DNA from: Akkermansiaceae bacterium
GTDB taxonomy: Bacteria > Verrucomicrobiota > Verrucomicrobiia > Verrucomicrobiales > Akkermansiaceae
Direction: 5' to 3'
Assembly (NCBI GenBank): GCA_024233115.1
Contig: JACKQB010000010.1
Coordinates: 1 to 51,797 of the forward strand
DNA: 51,797 nt
Numbering within the stretch: position 1 is the stretch's first letter; each line of letters starts with the position of its first letter. Below are positions 1 to 6,890 of the stretch, in pieces. Position numbers and translations under genes: made by a program. A model generated the notes under the pieces. The model was not told the origin of the DNA. It ran no database searches and saw only the letters and a list, made by a program, of their open reading frames with translations.

Positions 1-1
1 G

Positions 2-286
2 TCCTTCGTCGTCAGCGGCCACAACCGGGTGAGAAGCGTCTGCCTCGGCCTTTATGGCACCGGGGATGAGTCGGACGCCCTCCTGCCGGCGGGAAACGTC
101 ACGATCCCACCCAACCACCCGGTCCCACAAACCGGAGCCATCGTGGAAGTCCGTTACCTCTACGCCTTCCGGGAAAGCGGCTCCATCTACCAGCCCGTCT
201 ACCTCCACGAGCGCAACGACATCCCCGACACCGACTGCACCACCGAGCAGTTGAAATACAAACCCGGGACAGCGCCCGTCGGCTAG
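2..286 (+). CDS. ATP-dependent DNA ligase-like protein, C-terminal end (partial)
   Basis: The frame is open from base 2 to the TAG at 284-286, so the gene enters from outside the window. The visible 94 residues include GNVTIPPNHPVP, then VEVRYLYAF, then YQPVYLHERNDI. This is the pattern of the C-terminal OB-fold of ATP-dependent DNA ligases: a small beta-barrel ending in a V-E-V-x-Y strand and a Q-P-V-hydrophobic-x-x-x-R-x-D stretch. The nucleotidyltransferase domain, with the catalytic lysine, would lie outside the window. Such stand-alone ligases are common on plasmids, phages and integrated elements. A strong terminator follows 60 bases after the stop. The family call rests on the OB-fold part alone. 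Confidence 0.6.
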   Translation, partial: SFVVSGHNRVRSVCLGLYGTGDESDALLPAGNVTIPPNHPVPQTGAIVEVRYLYAFRESGSIYQPVYLHERNDIPDTDCTTEQLKYKPGTAPVG

Positions 287-340
287 AAACCCCTGGATAC
301 CCGTCGCCCCCGACACGACGGCCCTGCGACTAAACCCACA

Positions 341-826
341 TCAAAAGCCCGCCCCGGCTCCGGCCGGGGTGGGTCTTTTTTTTAGCTGTCGGCGGGATTG
401 CCCGGCCATCTCTACTGGTGTCGCCGCCACCCGAAGGCGCTTGTCGAGAAGACCCCACGGAAGGACCGCATTGAACACTTCGGCCGCCACCGTCTTCTGA
501 TGCTTCCCTTTCTTACCCCGGACGGCGATGACCGGAGTAATTGAGTCCATGAGGAGGTAAGGCTCCATGCCGCACAGTGTGATGTGCTCACGGATAGGAA
601 GCCCAGAGCGGCGCTCGACCATCATCAGCACCATTCTTTCCCCCACTGAATGGGGTTCGGGTTCGACGCCGGCGTTGACGACCACACGCCCTCCTTTGGA
701 GTCTGTGCTTTGCCCCTCGGTGGCCTGCAACCCCTGATCTTCCGTTGTCTTCGTGGATTCGTTCTCCACGAAGGAAGTTGCTTGGACCACTTTTGGAGCT
801 ATTTCTGTCTTTTCCGTTGTGTTCAT
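341..826 (-). CDS. Unknown small protein, 161 aa
   Basis: I do not recognise this protein. I chose the ATG at 824-826 (MNTTEKTE...); the frame extends 17 codons further upstream. The N-terminal third is rich in T, E and Q and likely disordered. The middle (VLMMVERRSGLPIREH, then AVRGKKGKHQKTVAAEV) looks more ordered, and the end is basic. The last 13 codons are written by the arms of the terminator of the opposing ligase-like gene, so the true C-terminus is doubtful. No Shine-Dalgarno sequence is visible. It could be a small regulator on a mobile element or a chance open frame. Confidence 0.4.
   Translation of the reverse strand: MNTTEKTEIAPKVVQATSFVENESTKTTEDQGLQATEGQSTDSKGGRVVVNAGVEPEPHSVGERMVLMMVERRSGLPIREHITLCGMEPYLLMDSITPVIAVRGKKGKHQKTVAAEVFNAVLPWGLLDKRLRVAATPVEMAGQSRRQLKKRPTPAGAGAGF
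347..383 (+). terminator. Rho-independent terminator after the ligase-like gene
   Basis: A GC-rich stem (CCCGCCCCGGC paired with GGCCGGGGTGGG, 348-373) is followed directly by a run of eight T (376-383). It lies 60 bases past the stop of the ligase-like gene and points the right way to end its transcript. The minus-strand gene at 341-826 reads back through this hairpin for its last codons. Confidence 0.85.
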
Positions 827-1440
827 CTTTTTTGTTTGTCTTTTGTTGTATATTGATAATGAGACACTTATGACCAAATCCTAACGAAAATTACCCCCCT
901 TGGTCCAAGTGGTCCAAGTAACTTTTCCCGTTTTTGCAAAACAGCAAAGAAAAAGAGACGAGATAACGCGACGGTTATCTCTGTCCGTCTGGAATCCATC
1001 GTTAATACTGCGTTAAATCCATCGTTAATACTGCTTTAGAGACCTCCTTTGTCCTTACGAATCCCACTTATCCTCCCGCGTTGTTCCCTTGTTTTGTCCT
1101 GCGTAATGTTGTCTGTCACTCCTTCGATTGCGATCCTCATTCACTGGGGTGGGGTGGCTTGGAGGGGACTCCTATGTCGCCGGGGTGCCATCGCGAACCC
1201 TGGGGGGCGGATCTGGAAGTAGGTGCCGGACGCCCCCCCGGGATTTCTCCATTGCCGGGCAAGTGCTTTGGAAACACCGAAACGGGGTCGGTCGAAACGG
1301 GCCCGGCGAGGAGTGAATTCAGTCCCAAACGGGTGCTGATACCTAACAAATAGACCCCCGGTTTGTATGAAAAGTGTATGAAAACCAAATCCGGAGCGTG
1401 GCCGGTGCCCGCGAACCCTTGTAAACAAAGGGAAGGGGGG
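827..1440. other. Spacer without a convincing gene
   Basis: This 614-base stretch lies between the unknown gene and tRNA-Ser. Open frames of 60-140 codons occur in it on both strands but overlap one another and show no recognisable protein. It holds a self-complementary CTTGGTCCAAG near 899-909, a hairpin and a pair of direct repeats at 962-1034. It lies just past the 3' end of the tRNA gene. Confidence 0.5.
962..1034. repeat. Inverted repeat plus two 19-bp direct repeats
   Basis: GATAAC (962-967) and GTTATC (974-979) form a short inverted repeat. It is followed by two perfect copies of AATCCATCGTTAATACTGC at 993-1011 and 1016-1034, spaced 23 bases start to start, about two helical turns. 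This arrangement is typical of protein-binding repeats such as operators or replication iterons. No adjacent replication gene is seen, so the role is unknown. Confidence 0.7.
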
Positions 1441-1531
1441 TGGCGGACCGACAGGGATTCGAACCCTGGATACCCTTTTGGGGTATACTCCCTTAGCAGG
1501 GGAGCGCTTTCGACCACTCAGCCATCGGTCC
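1441..1531 (-). tRNA. tRNA-Ser (anticodon GCU)
   Basis: The minus strand folds as a class II tRNA of 91 nt including an encoded CCA. The acceptor is GGACCGA paired with TCGGTCC, the discriminator is G, and CCA is at 1441-1443. The anticodon stem CTCCC/GGGAG encloses the loop CTGCTAA, giving anticodon GCU for AGC/AGU. A long variable arm (TATACCCCAAAAGGGTAT) and the T-arm GGTTCGAAT are present. The long variable arm and the anticodon both support serine. Confidence 0.95.
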
Positions 1532-1638
1532 TTTGATGGGGTCGCTGTGGACGACGGGCGTAGTTGGAACATATCAAACAGGATTCGTCAAGAGGTGATG
1601 CTACAGATTTTGAAAATAATAACGATCGGTTCCCTTGC

Positions 1639-1676
1639 GATGTTGTGACATCGATTGACAGATTTGAAAATTGTCA
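1639..1676. promoter_or_regulatory. Two inverted repeats upstream of pyk
   Basis: GATGT-tgtg-ACATC (1639-1652) is followed by TGACA (1656-1660) and TGTCA (1672-1676) around an AT-rich core. Both lie 30-65 bases before the pyk start codon, where a regulator could bind. The regulator is not identifiable. Confidence 0.4.
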
Positions 1677-1704
1677 TCCCCGGTCATTTGGCTATTTGTG
1701 AGCC

Positions 1705-3117
1705 ATGCACCTTAACAAAAACAGGAAGACCCGCATTATTGCCACTTTGGGGCCCGCGACGGAATCGGATCAAATGCTGGAGGCCTTGATAGAGCGTGGT
1801 GCCAATGTATTCCGCTTGAACATGAGTCATGCCAAACATGCCTGGGTGCGTGATATCTGTCCGCGGATCAGGGAAATCTCCGACCGCCTTGGCAAACACA
1901 CCGGCATCCTGGTTGACCTCCAGGGTCCATCGATCAGAACAGGCGACGTGGATGGTGAGCTGGTCCTGAATATCGGTGATACCGTGGAGTTCCGGAAAAC
2001 CGGCATGGAGCCCAGCGTCAAACTGTCGACCACCGTCAACTATGAAGGACTGATGGCGGATGTGTCCGTGGGGGACCGATTGATCGTGGACAATGGTAAT
2101 CTGCTGATGCAGATCAAGGAAACCGGGGCTGGGAGGATTTTGTGCGAGATGAAGACACAAGGCACCATGGGGAGTCGACGCCACATCAACCTACCCGGTG
2201 TCAGGCTCAACCTTCCTGCCTTGACCCGCAAGGACCACCAGGATTTAGCCGTCGCGTGTGATTGCGGGGTGGATTTTATCGCAGGATCGTTTGTCCGTGA
2301 TGCCAACCATGTCCGGGAGCTCAGGAATGCGATGGTCGAAAGAGGTGGCAATGCCCAGATAATTGCCAAGATCGAAGACCAGGAGGCGGTACGGAATATT
2401 GATGAGATCATCGCGGAAGCTGACATCATCATGGTGGCACGAGGTGATCTGGGGATCGAAGTGAATATTGAAGAGCTCCCGATCATCCAGCGCAAGATCG
2501 TCAAACGTTGTATGGTCCTGGGGACGCGTGTCATCGTAGCCACGCATATGCTGGAGTCGATGCTGACCAATCCGACACCCACCCGGGCCGAGGTGACGGA
2601 TGTTTCCAACGCGGTCTTTGAAGAAGCCGACTCCGTCATGCTGAGTGGAGAAACCAGTGTTGGGAAATATGCATTGGAATGTGTGGAAATACTCGACCGT
2701 ATTGCCCGCAGGATTGAACGCACCGGTGGGATGGGCTACGGCAAAGAGGCGCAGCTTAAAACCGAGCGACAAAAAACCGTCCGGTCGGCGATCCAGCTAT
2801 CCGATTCCATCCCGGAGGCCAGGATTGTGGTATTCACGCGACGGGGTAACATGCCGGTGCAGACTTCATTGCTCAGGCCTCATTCCTGTGTGCATGCATT
2901 TGCCCCGGATGCCGAGACCTGTCGCAAGATCACCCTGGCAAGGGGGGTTGTGGCCAGGCAGCTCGATTTTGAAGGGGGCCAGGACGCCATGCTTCATCGT
3001 GCGATTGAAACGTTGAAGGCCGAGGGCGCCGTGGTGGAGGGAACCCCATTGGTCGTGATATCCGATATGGTCCAGGAGGGGCAGGTGGTCGATTCCATTC
3101 ATCTGATCCATGCCTGA
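1705..3117 (+). CDS. pyk: Pyruvate kinase
   Basis: This enzyme converts phosphoenolpyruvate and ADP to pyruvate and ATP, the last step of glycolysis, in the cytoplasm. At 470 aa it has the usual length. TRIIATLGPA opens the barrel and RLNMSH is at 37-42. The lid (B) domain spans about 75-160 and ends at NLPGVRLNLPALTRKD. The catalytic lysine is in AKIED (about 222). VARGDLG is at 244-250, PTRAEVTDV at about 292-300, and VMLSGETSVGKY at 311-322. One change stands out: the near-invariant ATQMLESM reads ATHMLESM (279-286). The C-terminal allosteric domain is complete. It starts at the first ATG after tRNA-Ser and runs alone, divergent from the tRNA. Confidence 0.97.
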   Translation: MHLNKNRKTRIIATLGPATESDQMLEALIERGANVFRLNMSHAKHAWVRDICPRIREISDRLGKHTGILVDLQGPSIRTGDVDGELVLNIGDTVEFRKTGMEPSVKLSTTVNYEGLMADVSVGDRLIVDNGNLLMQIKETGAGRILCEMKTQGTMGSRRHINLPGVRLNLPALTRKDHQDLAVACDCGVDFIAGSFVRDANHVRELRNAMVERGGNAQIIAKIEDQEAVRNIDEIIAEADIIMVARGDLGIEVNIEELPIIQRKIVKRCMVLGTRVIVATHMLESMLTNPTPTRAEVTDVSNAVFEEADSVMLSGETSVGKYALECVEILDRIARRIERTGGMGYGKEAQLKTERQKTVRSAIQLSDSIPEARIVVFTRRGNMPVQTSLLRPHSCVHAFAPDAETCRKITLARGVVARQLDFEGGQDAMLHRAIETLKAEGAVVEGTPLVVISDMVQEGQVVDSIHLIHA

Positions 3118-3164
3118 CCTGTTTTCAAGACCAGGTTCCAAAAACCAGCAACACCAAGTCCAGT

Positions 3165-3665
3165 ATGGTAGAAACCAGTAACAAGGCAGGGAAGTTGTTT
3201 CTCTGTATGATCGGGGTGATGCTGATATTCGCTGGCGGGGTTTTTGAATGGCTGATGATCCGCAGTTACATGCATGCCAAGGCGAGCCGTGACTGGCCGC
3301 AGGTGGATGCCGTTGTGTTGCGTTCCGTGGTGGACGAACGGCATGTCAATGGGTCCCCGACCGAGTTCCGCCTGAACATCCTCTTTGGTTATAGTTATCA
3401 AGGAACGGACTACAGCTCGGACAGGCTCACACCACGGGGTGCCAGGTGGACAAAAAGTGCGGCGGCGGTGCAGCAGCTCGCTAGTGAATATCCGGCGGGA
3501 TCCGGCCATACCGCCTGGGTGAATCCCGGGCAACCTGAGTTGGCTATTTTAAAACACGATACCCAAGCAGCAGGATACACGGTCTGGTTTCCAGCCCTTA
3601 TCATTGTAGGGGGATGCGGGATGATTTTGGGAGCCATCAGGAACCCCGGCAAGTCCCATACCTAA
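3165..3665 (+). CDS. DUF3592 membrane protein
   Basis: This 166-aa protein has one N-terminal membrane segment (about 10-30) and one near the C-terminus (about 138-157). Between them lies an extracytoplasmic domain with the DUF3592 pattern: a W-P-x-V-x-A-x-V strand, a YSYQGTDYSSDR strand, and then a YPAGSGHTAWVNPGQPELAIL stretch in two parts. DUF3592 proteins are widespread and have no assigned biochemical function. The gene follows pyk by 47 bases on the same strand and may share its transcript. The next gene is convergent. Confidence 0.8.
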   Translation: MVETSNKAGKLFLCMIGVMLIFAGGVFEWLMIRSYMHAKASRDWPQVDAVVLRSVVDERHVNGSPTEFRLNILFGYSYQGTDYSSDRLTPRGARWTKSAAAVQQLASEYPAGSGHTAWVNPGQPELAILKHDTQAAGYTVWFPALIIVGGCGMILGAIRNPGKSHT

Positions 3666-3697
3666 CGAATTTTATCTGCACGGACACCCGGGAAGGC

Positions 3698-6196
3698 CTA
3701 CTCCGCGATCACCCTTGCTTTGGGCGGCTTGCGGAAAATAGGATCCTGCTTGCCCCGGGCGGGAGTGGTGAACATCGTTGTTTTCCAATGGGGGTCCATC
3801 ATCGGTCCCGTCCCCTTGAATTGAAACAGTCCCATGAAAGGCCTCAGCGGGAGCGCGATGACGCCAAACAGGCCACGGGCATTCATCCGCACTAACAGGT
3901 CGATGTCTTTTTTCTGCAAATCGATGTTTCCCTCGCCGGTGAACTTGAGCGAGCGGGTGGTGGCGAGGAAGTCATTCGAATACACCACGCCATTGCGGAT
4001 TACATACGTGCAGGAGGCGTCCTTCGCCGTTTCCTCGGTGGGGTTTCTCTTTCCTAACACAACTCCGATGAGGGGGGACAGCGGGCCAAGTATGGGAACG
4101 GAAAACAGGTTGCCTTTTTCCAAGGCGAGCGAGCCCTTGCCGTTGAACATACGCATATTGTCGTCGGCACCACTGAAGTCGATTCTACCCGTGAGGAGCC
4201 CTCGCTCGGCGTTGTCGAATTTGTAAAGTGCCCCGATATCCTTGAGGTGCATCCTGCGGAACTGCATATCGCCGCTGTATTTCGTTTGGGTAGGATGGGA
4301 GGTGAAGACACGGACATTGCCGCTGCAGGCCCCCTGAAAGGTGTAGAACGACAGATTATTGACATCCACCCGGTCATCCCGAATACTGACCTTCGCCTTG
4401 AGTCGGCTTAATGTGAGTGGCTCGTCCAGGAATTGATAATTCATTGACCCCGGGCTGCTCAGGTCAATGGTGAAGTTTGTCTGGTTGCCGCCCAGCCGCA
4501 GGTCGAACGCGCCGCTGGCAGACAAGTTGGGCGGGCGGTGGAATTGGTACTGCTCGACGTGGTTGGCAACCCCCGGAACGAAGAGCCTGACAATGGGGGC
4601 GGGCCAGGCTGTGCCTGATATGTGTTGCAGGCTAACAAGGTTTTTGTCGACATCCACAGTGATCGATGCCGCGCTGACACGCGCCGACGACGGCCCGCCG
4701 TGTCGACGTCTCAAGATGTAGTCCTTGTAATCAAAATTGGCCTTAACGTTGGTGAAACTGGAATGCAGCTGGCTTAATGCATAGTCGCCCGACAGGCTGT
4801 GCAGGGATGTGTCCCTGAAAGAAAAATTCTCAATACTAGCATGCCCCTCGGCTTCCCACTGGGTGAGGTCGTAACGGTTCATCGACCCGGCAGCGGTGAT
4901 CATCACCTTCGATGCGTCGGAAAACTCGGCGCGTTCAAGTGCGCGTTCGATCCCTGTATTGGCGAGAAAAGGCGTGTAGGCAGACGGGGGCAGGGTGGAA
5001 TAGGCCTCGTACCGGACCGTGGCATCTTTCAGCAGGATACGCCCTTTCAGTTCACCTTGCGCGTGGGTGACGTGCAGGCCGGTGAGGAAGGCATCGGTGC
5101 CTTGGGTGGAAAAGTCGGTTTTGAGGTGTTTGAAACGTGACCCCAGGCATGAAAAATCACTGATCGTGGCATGACCTGTCACCAGGAGGTCCGGCTGGTA
5201 GTTCTCATCGAGGCTGATTTCGCCGGTACACGACACCACGGGAGGCGTCGAGAAGGTCAGCTGGGTCATGATATCGACGTCGAACAACTGCCTGGCAAGC
5301 CGCTGGAGATGCAGGCTGGATTCAGCCTCAAAGCGACCTTCGCGCAGGAGCGGTCGGTAGTCGGCACGGGCCTCGAGTTTCCCCGAGCTGTCCCTCATTG
5401 AAATCCTGTCCAGCGTGACAAGTTTGTTTTTGTAATCACCACGGATTTCAACATCCCTGAGGATCGAGCCATTGCGCTCAAGCTCCGAGGCTTTGAGGAT
5501 AAAATCGAGCCGGGCAGAGTCCGGGTTATCGACGTTGCCTTCGAGATAGAGTTTGAGTTCGGGGGATTTGTCTTTCGGCCAATGCCACTCGTTGATCTCC
5601 TGGATGATGCGGGCGATGAGTTTGACCCTTGCGACGCGGGCGTCCTTGACGGGTTTGGGTTGTTTGGGGGCCGAGAGATGCTCGCTCCATATATGGGCGT
5701 CGAGCGAGAGACGGATACCAGCAACCATGCCGCGCACGCCCCGGGCTTCGATTGTGCGTTTATCGGGGAGAAACATGTCACCCTTGAGGTCGTGCATCAC
5801 GACCCGCGGTCCTTCCGGGTCATCAGGATCGATGGGCAGCGAGATGTCAGCCTTTTTCAAGGAGACATTGTTCACCCTGACCTTACCCCGCATGAGTTTG
5901 GTTTTATCGACATCGATCACCAGGTGCTCGAGCCGGGCGACGACTTCCTCCCGGCTATCGTCAGCATAAACACGCACGCCTTTGGCGACCAGGCCACGGG
6001 TGGGTTCAAAGCGCAGGCTCTCAAAGTCGGCAACCACTCCGAGGTTCTCCAGCTCATGGGCAATCCGCTCACGCCAGTGGTCGTTGAGACCTGATTGGTT
6101 CAAGTAATACACGCCACCGGCCAGCCCGCCAAGCGCCAGGCCCATGCAGAGCACAACGATGAATCTGATATGGTGGAAAATGCGTCGGCGCAGCAT
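3698..6196 (-). CDS. AsmA-like envelope protein
   Basis: This 832-aa protein has a short basic N-terminus, one membrane helix (about 11-31) and a long beta-rich periplasmic part. The N-terminal region has the AsmA-type features of a VKGVRVYADD-like strand after the anchor and repeated amphipathic strands. The C-terminal 250 residues include GLLTGRIDFSG, GKGSLALEKGN and FTGEGNIDLQKKDIDLLVRM, the AsmA-C pattern. Proteins of this superfamily (AsmA, TamB, YhdP) bridge inner and outer membranes and are linked to lipid transport or outer-membrane assembly. That is family knowledge; the exact cargo here is unknown. The start is the first ATG before the membrane helix. It is convergent with the DUF3592 gene. 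Confidence 0.8.
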   Translation of the reverse strand: MLRRRIFHHIRFIVVLCMGLALGGLAGGVYYLNQSGLNDHWRERIAHELENLGVVADFESLRFEPTRGLVAKGVRVYADDSREEVVARLEHLVIDVDKTKLMRGKVRVNNVSLKKADISLPIDPDDPEGPRVVMHDLKGDMFLPDKRTIEARGVRGMVAGIRLSLDAHIWSEHLSAPKQPKPVKDARVARVKLIARIIQEINEWHWPKDKSPELKLYLEGNVDNPDSARLDFILKASELERNGSILRDVEIRGDYKNKLVTLDRISMRDSSGKLEARADYRPLLREGRFEAESSLHLQRLARQLFDVDIMTQLTFSTPPVVSCTGEISLDENYQPDLLVTGHATISDFSCLGSRFKHLKTDFSTQGTDAFLTGLHVTHAQGELKGRILLKDATVRYEAYSTLPPSAYTPFLANTGIERALERAEFSDASKVMITAAGSMNRYDLTQWEAEGHASIENFSFRDTSLHSLSGDYALSQLHSSFTNVKANFDYKDYILRRRHGGPSSARVSAASITVDVDKNLVSLQHISGTAWPAPIVRLFVPGVANHVEQYQFHRPPNLSASGAFDLRLGGNQTNFTIDLSSPGSMNYQFLDEPLTLSRLKAKVSIRDDRVDVNNLSFYTFQGACSGNVRVFTSHPTQTKYSGDMQFRRMHLKDIGALYKFDNAERGLLTGRIDFSGADDNMRMFNGKGSLALEKGNLFSVPILGPLSPLIGVVLGKRNPTEETAKDASCTYVIRNGVVYSNDFLATTRSLKFTGEGNIDLQKKDIDLLVRMNARGLFGVIALPLRPFMGLFQFKGTGPMMDPHWKTTMFTTPARGKQDPIFRKPPKARVIAE

Positions 6197-6262
6197 GATG
6201 TGGTATTCTACCTTGGATTGACTGGCTACGCAAGGCGGCGAATGATGAATCCCAAGGAATGA

Positions 6263-6628
6263 TCATTCCTCAGCATTCCCCGGGTTTTCCGGGCCATGGT
6301 CTGATTCTTCAGGCGCACCGTCATCGATGATTTCACCGGCCTCGATGGCTGCCATACGCTGGCGTTCCTCCTCGTGTGAGTGAATCTGGAGGCTGGCATG
6401 GACGCCGTGGCGCGCGGCGGCGGCCTTCATCACATTGCGGATGGCGCTGGCGGTAAAACCATTGCGGCCTATCAGCATGGCAACGTCAGACTGCGCAACA
6501 ATGAGCCGGAAACTGACACGCCCCTCGCCGACCTCGGCAACACGGAGCTGGGCCTGATCTGGATGTTCGATAAACTGCAGGGCAATAAATTGTAGGAAAT
6601 CCCTAATCTGATCCGTGGTTTCTTGCAT
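6263..6628 (-). CDS. KH-domain RNA-binding protein, KhpA-like
   Basis: This 121-aa protein carries one KH domain of about 75 residues, with VAMLIGRNGFTASAIRNVM as the GxxG helix-turn (G-R-N-G) that grips single-stranded RNA. KhpA proteins bind RNA and often pair with KhpB. A KH/R3H protein of the KhpB type is also present at 39835. The C-terminal 30 residues are acidic (EAGEIIDDGAPEESD...) and go beyond the usual 75-90 residues of KhpA. I chose the ATG at 6626-6628; a TTG at 6671-6673 would add 15 residues. It lies upstream of the AsmA-like gene on the same strand, 66 bases away. Confidence 0.8.
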   Translation of the reverse strand: MQETTDQIRDFLQFIALQFIEHPDQAQLRVAEVGEGRVSFRLIVAQSDVAMLIGRNGFTASAIRNVMKAAAARHGVHASLQIHSHEEERQRMAAIEAGEIIDDGAPEESDHGPENPGNAEE

Positions 6629-6890
6629 AGGCAAAGACTGGAATCCGAGGGCGTGAATGTCGAGCAAACTCAATCACCCAATCGGGGAAATTTCCATATT
6701 GCGAAAAACCTCCAGGCCTGCCCGTCAGACTCCTCATGTGGTGATGGTGATGTTTTCGAGCGATCCCATCGACCTCGGACCAGCTGTGGTAGAACGGGTA
6801 GCCACACCTCAAACGGTGGTGTCCAGCATGTTGCGCGCTCTGAGGTTTTGGGCATTGCCTCTCCTGGCCTCCTGCTCCCGGACCGGTCGC

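Noticed and set aside
1081..1517. Overlapping open frames of 60-140 codons on both strands before tRNA-Ser.
   Set aside because: They overlap each other and the tRNA gene and show no recognisable protein features.
6603..6890. Short minus-strand frames between the KH gene and the sulfatase, one with a His run (HHHHH).
   Set aside because: They overlap the KH gene or lack any family similarity. The His run comes from a simple GTG/ATG repeat.
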